Below, piece after piece: positions 43,273-51,473 of a DNA stretch of 64,000 bases. The position numbers and the translations under genes are program-made. Source of the stretch: DASRQK01 sp964401685 (GTDB lineage: Bacteria; Bacteroidota; Bacteroidia; Sphingobacteriales; Sphingobacteriaceae). The notes under the pieces are model-generated. The model searched no databases, was not told the DNA's origin, and was given only the letters and a program-made list of their open reading frames with translations. How positions within the stretch are numbered: position 1 is the first letter of the stretch; every line of letters starts with the position of its first letter. Location of the stretch: the NCBI GenBank assembly GCA_964401685.1, contig CAYNZH010000002.1:45060-109059 (forward strand). The letters run 5' to 3'.

Positions 43273-43513
43273 GCAGTTGACTGCCTTCATTGAGGAAAAT
43301 GACCGGGATTTTGTGCTCGAAGCAATCGAGACCCTGGAGTCAATTTCCGAAGTGTCTTCCCTGAAAGACGAAGAACTCGATGTTGTAGGGGAGCTGATCT
43401 CCAATATGTATGGCGCGATTGAAGTCGATAAGCTGATCAAAGAAGAGGGCATGTCCCAAAAGGATGCGTTAAATACCTTTATGAAGCGGGTCCTGGGATC
43501 CATTGACAAGTAA
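43253..43513 (+). CDS. DUF6952-like small acidic protein
   Basis: An 86-residue, acidic, helix-rich protein (MKLPIIKQLTAFIEENDRDF ... ELISNMYGAIEVDKLIKEEG). I recognise it as the small Bacteroidota family DUF6952, of unknown function, which I recall next to peroxiredoxin and thioredoxin genes. It overlaps the thioredoxin gene by 20 bases, so translation is likely coupled. No catalytic motif, cysteine or membrane segment is visible; it may be a partner or regulator of the thioredoxin. Confidence 0.8.
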   Translation: MKLPIIKQLTAFIEENDRDFVLEAIETLESISEVSSLKDEELDVVGELISNMYGAIEVDKLIKEEGMSQKDALNTFMKRVLGSIDK

Positions 43514-43559
43514 GGTTAATTTTTGTATTTTTACCCCAAATACAGGCTTAAACTTTTAA

Positions 43560-43766
43560 ATGATGAATAAAATTGTAGATACACCAAAGTCAGAGATCAA
43601 AAATTTGAATGGGGTTTTTTACTTAATAGGCGCAGTGTTGGGCGGCCTTACGGGTGGATTGGTTCAAGAGAGCTTTGGCGCCACCGTTGTCGGTGCGTTG
43701 CTGGGCGTGGGTTTTGCTGCATTTTTTATATTATTTGTACTTAAGCACAAGCCGCACGATCGCTAG
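43560..43766 (+). CDS. Small membrane protein with two glycine-rich helices
   Basis: A 68-residue protein. After a polar N-terminus (MMNKIVDTPKSEIKNLNG) come VFYLIGAVLGGLTGGLV and TVVGALLGVGFAAFFILFVL, two membrane helices with GxxxG-like packing, then a basic tail KHKPHDR. I do not recognise a named family. It follows the DUF6952 gene by 46 bases and may be the last gene of the redox operon. The start could be either the first or second Met. Confidence 0.7.
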   Translation: MMNKIVDTPKSEIKNLNGVFYLIGAVLGGLTGGLVQESFGATVVGALLGVGFAAFFILFVLKHKPHDR

Positions 43767-43781
43767 GCACTTCGAGGGGAT

Positions 43782-44774
43782 CTATCTCGGGATTTTGAGC
43801 TGTAGACCCAGTGCGAGTGTCTGGCTTACCTGAATATTTTTATCGACATTGCTGTCGTAAATCAAAATCCCATTCAGCGTCACGTTGATAAATCTGGTCA
43901 CTCGGGTTGTAAGCGTCGCGTCCAGCCGGTGTGCCGGATCCCCGAGATCCTTGTAATTTGCAAAAAGATTGTACCTGCTTTTTATGTTGAAGTTGTCGCT
44001 CAGATTCTTGTCTAGGTTGGCAGTCAACTGAAAAGCCAGGTCATTTTTAAATCGCTCGCCAGGCTGAAGGCCAAACCGCGGACCAGATGCCTCCGTCGGT
44101 ACCAAGCGCTCATCGGTAATGAACGTCTGCCGGGCCGTTCCCGTACCTATCCTCAATGAAAACGTTTTGTCACGTTTATATTCCAGACCAAAAGATTCGG
44201 TCAGATATCCCGGTGCCATAAAGTTGGAAATCAAGATAAGCGAATCATTTCCACTACCATCTTTCTTCTTCTCATATTTAAACCCATTGTCGAACTGACT
44301 CTCGAAGGTCAAAGAGGTAAATAGAGACCAGTTTTTCGAGATTTTCACCGAAAGTTTGTTGTCCCAAAAAATCCTGTCATTGCTTTTTCGTGCCGACTGA
44401 TCTTTATTTTTGATAATACCATACTTTAAGTCCAATTCGGATACAAAATTGGTGGTGTTCCTAGTATAATCCGATTTCTGATTAATATGTGTTCCCATCG
44501 AGATGGAATTGACCCCTCCTGCGTTCCAGTTATCGCTAAAGGAAGCTTGATTCGCATTGATTCCAAAAGTGGTCCAGTGCCTCCAGTATGTGACTTTAAG
44601 ATCCAGGGAAGTCGATGACAGTTCAATAGGCAGCAACTTCAGTTCAGGTCTTTCGACGATCAATTTATTTGTGTCCGGCTTTTCCCTCAGCAAATCCAAT
44701 TCGCTTTGAGCCCAAGAGTTTAAGGGCAAAAACAACATGATTCCACCGAGCAAACAGAATAAGTAACGTGTCAT
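43782..44774 (-). CDS. DUF3078 domain-containing protein, probable outer-membrane protein
   Basis: An exported protein of about 330 residues. From the ATG at 44774 it has the signal peptide MTRYLFCLLGGIMLFLPLNS ending in WAQ; an upstream ATG at 44795 would add seven residues. The DUF3078 hallmark WRHWTTFGINANQASFSDNW is followed by GGVNSISMGTHINQ and many amphipathic strands (LDLKYGIIKN, NWSLFTSLTFESQF, TFSLRIGTGTARQTF), with a terminal strand TLALGLQLKIPR. This is a beta-barrel pattern. Function is unknown. It is divergent from the M14 peptidase gene. Confidence 0.86.
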   Translation of the reverse strand: MTRYLFCLLGGIMLFLPLNSWAQSELDLLREKPDTNKLIVERPELKLLPIELSSTSLDLKVTYWRHWTTFGINANQASFSDNWNAGGVNSISMGTHINQKSDYTRNTTNFVSELDLKYGIIKNKDQSARKSNDRIFWDNKLSVKISKNWSLFTSLTFESQFDNGFKYEKKKDGSGNDSLILISNFMAPGYLTESFGLEYKRDKTFSLRIGTGTARQTFITDERLVPTEASGPRFGLQPGERFKNDLAFQLTANLDKNLSDNFNIKSRYNLFANYKDLGDPAHRLDATLTTRVTRFINVTLNGILIYDSNVDKNIQVSQTLALGLQLKIPR

Positions 44775-44896
44775 ATGTGCGACTAAAATACGCATTTAAT
44801 AGCAAAAAGCAGGCCCAACTATATTTTTTTTGATACATTCTGCGGCTGGACGAAAAATTTGGCTTAAATTGGCCTAATTTATAAACGCAAATAATC

Positions 44897-47272
44897 ATGT
44901 ATACAAGGTTCTTCTTTTCCGCTTTTGCTTTCTTCCTCTTTTTATCAAGTGGCTTTGCGCAAAGCAGCCAAAGTACCCTAAGTCCAGAGGAATTTCTCGG
45001 ATACAAAATAGGAGAGCGTTTTACGCCCCATCACCGGCTGATCGACTATGTGGAGCACGTGGCGCAGACTAGCGATCTCGTCTCCATGGTCACTTATGGG
45101 GAGTCCTATGAGAAAAGGCCATTGGTAGCTCTTTTTGTCTCTTCAGCGCAAAATATTTCCCAGCTTGAGCAGATCAGAACGGACAATCTCAAGCGTGCCG
45201 GGATGCTTGAAGGCGAGGCAGGTACGGAAATTCCCATCGTATGGATGAGCTATAATGTACACGGCAACGAGGCGGTGGCTTCAGAAACGGCGCTAATGAC
45301 GCTGTGGGAACTGATAAATCAAGACGAGAGTCAGACCAAGGCGTGGCTCGAAAATACAGTGGTCGTAATCGATCCTTGCCTCAATCCTGATGGGCATTCC
45401 CGTTATGTAAACTGGTACAATCAGAAGATGAACCTACGTTTGCAGCCTGATCCTCAGTCGGTGGAGCACGCAGAACCCTGGCCAGGGGGACGCCCCAATC
45501 ATTACTTGTACGATCTGAACAGAGACTGGGCCTGGCAAGTTCAACAGGAATCACAGCAGAGAGCAGTCCTGTACAATAAGTGGATGCCTCAAGTACATGT
45601 AGATTTTCACGAACAAGGCATCAATGCACCCTATTTCTTCGCCCCCGCAGCTGAGCCTATCCATGAGTTTGTTACTCCTTTTCAAAGGGAATTTCAACAG
45701 ACCATAGGTAAAAATAATGCCAAATACTTTGACCAAGAGGCGTGGCTTTATTTTACACGTGAGGTATTTGATTTGTTCTATCCCAGTTACGGCGATACTT
45801 GGCCCACCTTTAACGGTGCTATTGGAATGACTTATGAACAGGCAGGGTCCGGGCGAGCAGGCTTGGGAATAATAACCGCACTCGGAGACACATTGACTTT
45901 GTACGATCGAATCATCCATCATCATACGGCGGGTTTGGCGAGCATTGAAACTGCTTCCGCCCACGCGCCGAAATTGGTCCGCGAATTTGAGAAGTACTTT
46001 AGCAACGGAATGACCAATCCCGTCGGTACCTATAGATCTTATGTCATCAAAGCAGGAACCACGCCCGGAAAGTTGGACGCGCTAAAAGTGTTACTAGATA
46101 GAAACGGGATTTCCTACGGCTATGCAGATGCGTCCAGGCGTGATGTGAGCGGATTTTCCTACGAAAGCGGCAAGGCACAAAGCTTTTCTGTTGCAGAAAC
46201 AGATTTGATCGTAAGTGCGTTTCAGCCAAAATCTGTGCTCGTGCAAACATTGTTCGAACCCCAACCCCGGCTTTCCGACAGCCTGACTTACGATATTACC
46301 AGCTGGGCCTTGCCCTATGCCTATGGTTTGGAAGCCTATGCGACCGAAGTCAGGCTAGATGCGGGGACCCGATTAAAAGCGCATTCTGATCCTACTCTAC
46401 GGCCGATGATGCAAAACGAGGCCACGCAGGCTCCTCTGGCCTACGTTACTCCGTGGAATGCCACGCTGCATGCCCGCTTTCTTTCTGCACTTTTAGCTGA
46501 GGGGATCCGGGTGCGGTACGCGACTCGTGCGTTTTCAGTCGGCGGGACAGATTTTGAAGCAGGATCTCTGATCATCGGACGGGAAGGCAATCATCTGAAA
46601 AAGGATTTCCACACACTGATCCCCGATTTGGCGGCCAAGCATGGCGTCCCCTACGAATCCGTTTACACGGGTTACATGGATAGTGGAAAGGATTTCGGAT
46701 CCTCAGGTGTGAGGGCCATTACCACGCCGAAAGTCGCGATTTTGAGTGGCGGAAGCATTTCATCCCTCAATTTNNNNNNNNNNNNNNNNNNNNNNNNNNN
46801 NNNNNNNNNNNNNNNNNNNNNNNNNNNNNNNNNNNNNNNNNNNNNNNNNNNNNNNNNNNNNNNNNNNNNNNNNGGGAACGACAAAGAAGATGTCCTAATC
46901 CCCTATCTGGACCGCGAGCGAAACCGGGTCACCAACGCCGTCGCAGGAGCTATTTATGAGGTTCAGATAGATGCAACCCATCCGTTGGGTTACGGTACCG
47001 GCGGAAAGTATTTTACCTTGAAGAACAGCGCCAGTCGCTACGCGTACCTCAAAGGAGGCGTCAATGTCGGTGTGATCACTTCGGCGGGAAGCTACAGAAG
47101 CGGATTTATAGGAGAGCAGGCTAAAGCACTTATGCCGGAGTCGCTTGTATTCGGCGTAGAATCCCGAGGCCGTGGGCAAATCGTATATTTTGTTGACAAT
47201 CCTATTTTCCGGGGATTTTGGGAAAGCGGGAAAATGCTGATAAATAACGCCCTCTTTATGGTCGGGCAGTAG
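44897..47272 (+). CDS. M14 family zinc carboxypeptidase-like peptidase, exported (contains sequence gap)
   Basis: A secreted or periplasmic metallopeptidase with signal peptide ending SGFAQ (residue 22). The zinc site is SYNVHGNEAVASE (His122, Glu125) and VDFHEQGINAPYF (His238); the catalytic Glu is in GMTYEQAGSGR. Long C-terminal non-peptidase domains follow, including a glutamine-amidotransferase-like segment beginning KVAILSGGS that is cut by the N run at 46774-46873. The end, LDRERNRVTNAVAGAIYEV, is typical of these large Bacteroidota M14 proteins. By comparison with relatives about 90-110 residues should lie in the gap, not 34. Confidence 0.9.
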   Translation: MYTRFFFSAFAFFLFLSSGFAQSSQSTLSPEEFLGYKIGERFTPHHRLIDYVEHVAQTSDLVSMVTYGESYEKRPLVALFVSSAQNISQLEQIRTDNLKRAGMLEGEAGTEIPIVWMSYNVHGNEAVASETALMTLWELINQDESQTKAWLENTVVVIDPCLNPDGHSRYVNWYNQKMNLRLQPDPQSVEHAEPWPGGRPNHYLYDLNRDWAWQVQQESQQRAVLYNKWMPQVHVDFHEQGINAPYFFAPAAEPIHEFVTPFQREFQQTIGKNNAKYFDQEAWLYFTREVFDLFYPSYGDTWPTFNGAIGMTYEQAGSGRAGLGIITALGDTLTLYDRIIHHHTAGLASIETASAHAPKLVREFEKYFSNGMTNPVGTYRSYVIKAGTTPGKLDALKVLLDRNGISYGYADASRRDVSGFSYESGKAQSFSVAETDLIVSAFQPKSVLVQTLFEPQPRLSDSLTYDITSWALPYAYGLEAYATEVRLDAGTRLKAHSDPTLRPMMQNEATQAPLAYVTPWNATLHARFLSALLAEGIRVRYATRAFSVGGTDFEAGSLIIGREGNHLKKDFHTLIPDLAAKHGVPYESVYTGYMDSGKDFGSSGVRAITTPKVAILSGGSISSLNXXXXXXXXXXXXXXXXXXXXXXXXXXXXXXXXXXGNDKEDVLIPYLDRERNRVTNAVAGAIYEVQIDATHPLGYGTGGKYFTLKNSASRYAYLKGGVNVGVITSAGSYRSGFIGEQAKALMPESLVFGVESRGRGQIVYFVDNPIFRGFWESGKMLINNALFMVGQ
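46774..46873. other. Assembly gap of 100 N inside the M14 peptidase gene
   Basis: Exactly 100 N, shorter than the sequence expected there from family comparison. Confidence 0.97.
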
Positions 47273-47330
47273 GTATTTAAATATTAAACAAAATTTTCGT
47301 ACCTTTACTTTTTATATAATTTGTTGGGTT

Positions 47331-47618
47331 ATGAATTTATTGGAGAGAGTTGAAGAGGCTTTAAATTCGGTCAGGCCATATCTTGAAGCCGATGGGGGAG
47401 ACGTGAAGGTCGATGAAATCACCCCTGATAACATTGTGCGGCTGAGGCTATTGGGCTCGTGTGCTTCTTGTTCCATGAGTATAATGACCTTTAAAGCAGG
47501 ACTGGAGCAAGCGATTAAAAAAGCTGTTCCGGAAGTAAGATCGGTAGAAGCGATCAATATCACGGATTTCAATGATCCAAATGCAACGATGCCCCCATTC
47601 TCCGGGGCTAGTATGTAG
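47331..47618 (+). CDS. NifU C-terminal domain iron-sulfur scaffold protein
   Basis: A 95-residue Nfu-type protein that carries or transfers Fe-S clusters. The domain ALNSVRPYLEADGGDVKVDE is followed by the cluster-binding CxxC in LLGSCASCSMSIMTFKAGLE. It is a stand-alone C-terminal domain with no A-type or IscU-like N-terminus. Client proteins could include RimO encoded nearby, though that is conjecture. Confidence 0.94.
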   Translation: MNLLERVEEALNSVRPYLEADGGDVKVDEITPDNIVRLRLLGSCASCSMSIMTFKAGLEQAIKKAVPEVRSVEAINITDFNDPNATMPPFSGASM

Positions 47619-47660
47619 GGTTTTAACACAATTTAACGCTGTGATTACGGTCGGAATGTT

Positions 47661-47668
47661 TATTTTTG
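47661..47668 (+). promoter_or_regulatory. -7 element with leaderless spacing before the gene at 47673
   Basis: TATTTTTG, then CGTT, then ATG. Perfect TAnnTTTG with exactly 4 intervening bases. Confidence 0.6.
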
Positions 47669-47672
47669 CGTT

Positions 47673-48326
47673 ATGCGATTGAAGGCTTTGTGTTTTGTAG
47701 TGTTGCTTTCGTTGACCTGGCTAACCATTCCGGTTCAGGCTCAGCAGAAAGAACTTGTGCAATTTAGCGGCATGATTCGTAATGCTACTGCGGACAATGT
47801 GGTGCCCTATGTCACCATCAGAAATCTATCTTTCAACAAGAACTTATACTCCTCCAATCACCAGGGTTATTTTTCCTTTGTGGCCCATCCAGGGGATACT
47901 ATTTACTTTACTTCCCTGGGATACAAGCCTGTTACGCTGGTGATTCCTATGCAGGTCGAGGATAATAAATATACAGCAACGGTCAAGATGGAAACGGAGT
48001 TTGTTGAACTGGAAGCCGTGTATCCCTTTCCCTGGGCGAGTATTGATGAGTTTAATATCGCTTTCATGAGTCTGGAGATTGCAGATGATAATGTGGTTGT
48101 TGCGCAGAAGAACCTGTCGCCCGAGTCCTTAGCTGCACTTGCGGCGATAATGCCTATGGATGGCAATGAAATGCGAACTTTTAACACCAATCAGAATCAT
48201 ATTGGCTTGTCCAACAAGGCCGTGAACCAGCGCATGGCCAATCCGCTGCTAAGCCCATTTGCATGGGGCAATTTTATACGTCAGATATCCGAAGGAAGCA
48301 AGAGTCGAAGCCGTAATCGCTGGTAG
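47673..48326 (+). CDS. Exported protein with carboxypeptidase-like regulatory domain
   Basis: A 217-residue protein with signal peptide MRLKALCFVVLLSLTWLTIP ending in VQAQ. Residues 28-105 form a beta-sandwich of the carboxypeptidase-D regulatory-like type (ISGMIRN-like FSGMIRNATADNVVPYVTIR, GYFSFVAHPGDTIYFTSLGY). The C-terminal part is polar with no known domain. Such proteins are common at the Bacteroidota envelope. The gene appears to have a leaderless promoter. Precise role unknown. Confidence 0.82.
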   Translation: MRLKALCFVVLLSLTWLTIPVQAQQKELVQFSGMIRNATADNVVPYVTIRNLSFNKNLYSSNHQGYFSFVAHPGDTIYFTSLGYKPVTLVIPMQVEDNKYTATVKMETEFVELEAVYPFPWASIDEFNIAFMSLEIADDNVVVAQKNLSPESLAALAAIMPMDGNEMRTFNTNQNHIGLSNKAVNQRMANPLLSPFAWGNFIRQISEGSKSRSRNRW

Positions 48327-48373
48327 GATAAAAAATTATCCCTTAATGTGTTGCGGATTCAAAATTAATTGCA

Positions 48374-48381
48374 GATATTTG
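48374..48381 (+). promoter_or_regulatory. Candidate promoter of the rpmB-rpmG-bL38 operon
   Basis: GATATTTG differs from TAnnTTTG at the first base only. TTG at 48351-48353 lies 20 bases upstream, the expected -33 distance. The leader would be about 45 bases to the ATG at 48432. Confidence 0.4.
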
Positions 48382-48431
48382 CATGCTCTTTGAGAAAAGA
48401 CAATCATTATTGAATATAATAGTATAACATC

Positions 48432-48665
48432 ATGTCAAGAATTTGTGATTTAACAGGGAAAACAGCAATGAACGGCTACAATGTTTCCAATTCCAACAGG
48501 AAAACGAAGCGTAAATTTTATCCGAATTTGCAGACGAAGAGGTTCTATATCCCTGAGGAAGATAGATGGATTACGTTGAAGGTGAGTACTTCCGCAATCA
48601 GAACTATCAATAAGATAGGGATTTCTGCCGTAATTGATAAGTTTATCGAGAAGGGTAAGATTTAA
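48432..48665 (+). CDS. rpmB: 50S ribosomal protein bL28
   Basis: A 77-residue basic ribosomal protein with the L28 pattern ICDLTGKTAMNGYNVSNSNR, TKRKFYPNLQTKRFYIPEE and VSTSAIRTINKIG. The zinc cysteines of C+ forms are absent apart from Cys4. It is first in the rpmB-rpmG-bL38 operon. Confidence 0.98.
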   Translation: MSRICDLTGKTAMNGYNVSNSNRKTKRKFYPNLQTKRFYIPEEDRWITLKVSTSAIRTINKIGISAVIDKFIEKGKI

Positions 48666-48698
48666 TCAGGTATTTAACAGCATCAACATTTAAAGAAA

Positions 48699-48881
48699 AT
48701 GGCTAAAAAAGGAAATCGAGTACAAGTAATTCTTGAGTGTACCGAACATAAAGACAGCGGGATGCCTGGAATGTCCCGTTACATCAGCACGAAGAACAAA
48801 AAAAATACGACTGAACGTTTGGAGTTGAAGAAATTCAATCCTGTTTTGCGTAAAGTGACTGTTCACAAAGAAATTAAATAA
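48699..48881 (+). CDS. rpmG: 50S ribosomal protein bL33
   Basis: A 60-residue ribosomal protein: VQVILECTEHKDSGMPGMSR, YISTKNKKNTTERLELKKFN and HKEIK. Only one of the four zinc cysteines is present, so it is a zinc-independent (C-) form. It lies 33 bases after rpmB and 8 bases before the DUF4295 gene. Confidence 0.97.
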   Translation: MAKKGNRVQVILECTEHKDSGMPGMSRYISTKNKKNTTERLELKKFNPVLRKVTVHKEIK

Positions 48882-48889
48882 ATCTAGAC

Positions 48890-49069
48890 ATGGCAAAAAA
48901 GGCAGTAGCATCATTGAAATCAGGTAGAGGGAAAGATTATACCAAGGTCATCACGGCGGTTCGTTCTCCAAAGACCGGTGCTTATACATTTAAAGAAATT
49001 ATTGCCCATAATGATCAAATCAAAGAGGCAGTTGAAGTCGCAAAAGAAACCGTATTAGAAGGAGCCTAA
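48890..49069 (+). CDS. DUF4295 family ribosomal protein (bL38)
   Basis: A 59-residue basic protein (MAKKAVASLKSGRGKDYTKV, then ITAVRSPKTGAYTFKEIIAH and NDQIKEAVEV). It is the Bacteroidota-specific DUF4295 family that always follows rpmB-rpmG. From memory, this protein was identified as a large-subunit protein named bL38 in a Flavobacterium ribosome structure. It is the last gene before a strong terminator at 49096-49128. Confidence 0.93.
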   Translation: MAKKAVASLKSGRGKDYTKVITAVRSPKTGAYTFKEIIAHNDQIKEAVEVAKETVLEGA

Positions 49070-49095
49070 TTTCTTCTGGACTTTAAGACTTTCCC

Positions 49096-49128
49096 GCCGT
49101 TTCGGATTCTACCGGAATGGCTTTTTTT
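49096..49128 (+). terminator. Intrinsic terminator of the rpmB-rpmG-bL38 operon
   Basis: Arms 49096-49105 and 49112-49121 form 10 pairs (two G-U), loop of 6, followed by seven T (49122-49128). A promoter -7 box for ftsY begins two bases later. Confidence 0.9.
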
Positions 49129-49130
49129 AT

Positions 49131-49138
49131 TATATTTG
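49131..49138 (+). promoter_or_regulatory. -7 element of ftsY
   Basis: TATATTTG, perfect TAnnTTTG, 17 bases before the ATG at 49156. Its position rules out the alternative upstream ATG at 49117, which lies inside the terminator. Confidence 0.6.
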
Positions 49139-49155
49139 GCGATAATATTCAGGCT

Positions 49156-50121
49156 ATGGGACTATTTGATTTTTTCAAAAAAAATGTATCGACCCCAGAG
49201 AGCCAGGAAGCATTGGACAAAGGACTGGAAAAGACCAAGGAAGGTTTCTTTTCAAAGATTTCCAAGGCTGTCGTTGGCAAATCAACTGTGGATGAGGAGG
49301 TTTTAGATGAGCTGGAAGAGATTCTGGTTACCTCTGATGTCGGCGTTACGACGACCTTAAAGATTATTGAGCGCATAGAGGCCCGGGTGGCCAGGGACAA
49401 GTATTTGAATACGACCGAGCTCAATCAGATTTTAAGGGATGAAATCCAAGCTTTGCTCGCCGAAAATAACAGTGCGGACTTTGGCAAATTTGAATATGAT
49501 GGACCAAAGCCCTATGTCATCATGGTGGTCGGAGTCAATGGGGTGGGAAAGACCACGACCATAGGAAAGCTCGCACACCAACTGAAAGCAAACGGAAATA
49601 AAGTGGTTCTCGGAGCAGCTGATACGTTTAGGGCAGCCGCGGTCGACCAAATCAAATTGTGGGGCGAGCGCGTGGGAGTCCCAGTGGTTTCCCAGGGTAT
49701 GAATGCGGATCCCGCTTCTGTCGCCTTTGATACCGTGCAAACTGCAGTGAAAAATGGTGATGATGTCGCCATCGTTGATACAGCGGGGAGGCTTCACAAT
49801 AAGGTCTCCTTGATGAACGAGCTCACCAAAATCAAGAAGGTTATGAGCAAGGTAGTGCCAGATGCTCCCCATGAGATTTTACTTGTACTCGATGCCTCAA
49901 CAGGGCAGAATGCTATTGAGCAGTGCACTCAATTTACTCAAGCGACGGACGTGAACGCACTTGCGCTTACAAAACTAGATGGAACCGCAAAGGGCGGGGT
50001 GGTCATCGGAATCTCCGATCAATTTAAAATACCCGTCAAATACATTGGGATTGGTGAGAAGATAGGGGATCTTCAACTTTTTAATAAAAAAGAGTTTGTA
50101 GATTCTCTATTCAACGCGTGA
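49156..50121 (+). CDS. ftsY: Signal recognition particle receptor FtsY
   Basis: Membrane-associated GTPase that docks SRP-ribosome complexes to the Sec translocon. The N domain (EILVTSDVGVTTTLKIIERI) precedes the G domain: G1 GVNGVGKTTTIGKLAHQL, DTFRAAAVDQIKLWGER, G3 VDTAGRLHNK, G4 ALTKLDGTAKGG and GIGEKIGDLQLF. The start at 49156 gives MGLFDFFKK, a membrane-targeting amphipathic helix as in other FtsY. There is no long acidic A domain. Length is 321 residues. rimO follows by 10 bases. Confidence 0.96.
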   Translation: MGLFDFFKKNVSTPESQEALDKGLEKTKEGFFSKISKAVVGKSTVDEEVLDELEEILVTSDVGVTTTLKIIERIEARVARDKYLNTTELNQILRDEIQALLAENNSADFGKFEYDGPKPYVIMVVGVNGVGKTTTIGKLAHQLKANGNKVVLGAADTFRAAAVDQIKLWGERVGVPVVSQGMNADPASVAFDTVQTAVKNGDDVAIVDTAGRLHNKVSLMNELTKIKKVMSKVVPDAPHEILLVLDASTGQNAIEQCTQFTQATDVNALALTKLDGTAKGGVVIGISDQFKIPVKYIGIGEKIGDLQLFNKKEFVDSLFNA

Positions 50122-50131
50122 AAGAGAAGAA

Positions 50132-51469
50132 ATGAAGACAAAAATTGGAAAAAGCGAGGAGATTAGTAGCCAGCCAAGGGTGAATGTGGTCACCTTGGGA
50201 TGCTCAAAAAACATACACGACAGCGAAGTACTGATGGGGCAACTAAAGGGCAACGCCATGGAAGTTGTTCACGAAGCTAATCAGGTTCGACCAAATGACA
50301 TCGTTGTCATCAACACCTGCGGGTTTATCGATAATGCCAAACAGGAGTCCATCGATACAATTTTGCAATACAGTGCATTGAAGGACGAAGGGAAAGTCGG
50401 GAAGGTCCTGGTGACTGGTTGTCTTTCCGAGCGGTATAAATCCCAGTTGGAAGAAGAGATCCCTCAGGTTGATGCCTATTTTGGCACGAATGATCTTCAG
50501 CACCTGCTTGCAAATGTCGGGGCAGACTATAAATACGAATTGCTCGGGGAACGTATGTTGACAACCCCCTCGCACTTTGCTTACTTTAAAATCGCAGAAG
50601 GCTGCAATCGACCATGCTCTTTTTGTGCGATCCCGCTGATGAGAGGAAAACACCAATCCAAACCCATGGAGGATCTGGTAAGTGAAGCTCGCTTTTTGGC
50701 CTCGCAAGGCACCAAGGAGTTGATTTTGATCGCTCAGGATCTGACCTATTACGGCTTGGACCTTTACGGCAAAAGAAACTTGGCCGATTTGCTCAGGCGT
50801 CTCTCGGATGTAGAGGGCATAGAGTGGATTCGCCTTCAATACGCTTATCCCTCAGGTTTTCCGATGGAAATTCTCGACGTGATGCGCGAACGTTCAAATA
50901 TCTGCAATTACTTGGATATGCCCCTTCAGCATATCAGTGACGCGATGCTGAAATCCATGAGAAGAGGAATTACCAAGCAGAAAACTATAGATCTGGTTTC
51001 ACGCATAAGGGATGCAGTCCCGGAGATAGCGCTGCGAACCACGCTGATATGCGGGTATCCCGGCGAAACTCAAGCCGATGCCGACGAACTCAAACGCTGG
51101 GTCGAAGAGACACGATTCGACAGGTTAGGTTGTTTCACCTATTCCCATGAAGAAAAAACCCACGCCCATAGCCTCAGCGACGACGTTCCTCAGGGGATCA
51201 AGGAGGACAGGGTCGCCGAAATCATGGACATACAGCAGGGAATTTCCTGGGAAAAAAATCAAGAAAAAATAGGGCAGACCTACAAAGTGCTGATCGATAG
51301 AGCCGAAGAAGGATATTTTATCGGGCGTACAGAATTTGACTCTCCAGAAGTGGACAATGAAGTGCTTATTGAAATGAATGATCATCAATATGCCGCGGTC
51401 GGACGCTTTGCGCAGGTGCGTATCAATCGGGCAGAGGAGTTTGACTTGTATGGAACCTTTGTCTCATGA
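50132..51469 (+). CDS. rimO: Ribosomal protein uS12 methylthiotransferase RimO
   Basis: Radical SAM enzyme that methylthiolates an aspartate of S12. The N-terminal UPF0004 domain carries three cluster cysteines (VTLGCSKNIHDSE, VINTCGFIDNAK, VTGCLSERY). The radical SAM motif is CNRPCSFCAIPLMRG, and a C-terminal TRAM domain spans about residues 375-445. SKNIHDSEVLMG (rather than MNxxDSE) is diagnostic of RimO over MiaB. It shares a tight operon with ftsY and bshC. Confidence 0.96.
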   Translation: MKTKIGKSEEISSQPRVNVVTLGCSKNIHDSEVLMGQLKGNAMEVVHEANQVRPNDIVVINTCGFIDNAKQESIDTILQYSALKDEGKVGKVLVTGCLSERYKSQLEEEIPQVDAYFGTNDLQHLLANVGADYKYELLGERMLTTPSHFAYFKIAEGCNRPCSFCAIPLMRGKHQSKPMEDLVSEARFLASQGTKELILIAQDLTYYGLDLYGKRNLADLLRRLSDVEGIEWIRLQYAYPSGFPMEILDVMRERSNICNYLDMPLQHISDAMLKSMRRGITKQKTIDLVSRIRDAVPEIALRTTLICGYPGETQADADELKRWVEETRFDRLGCFTYSHEEKTHAHSLSDDVPQGIKEDRVAEIMDIQQGISWEKNQEKIGQTYKVLIDRAEEGYFIGRTEFDSPEVDNEVLIEMNDHQYAAVGRFAQVRINRAEEFDLYGTFVS

Positions 51470-51473
51470 ACCT

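Noticed and set aside
48326..48341. Hairpin GGATAA-AAAA-TTATCC after the gene at 47673 as a terminator.
   Set aside because: Only six weak pairs and no T-tract.
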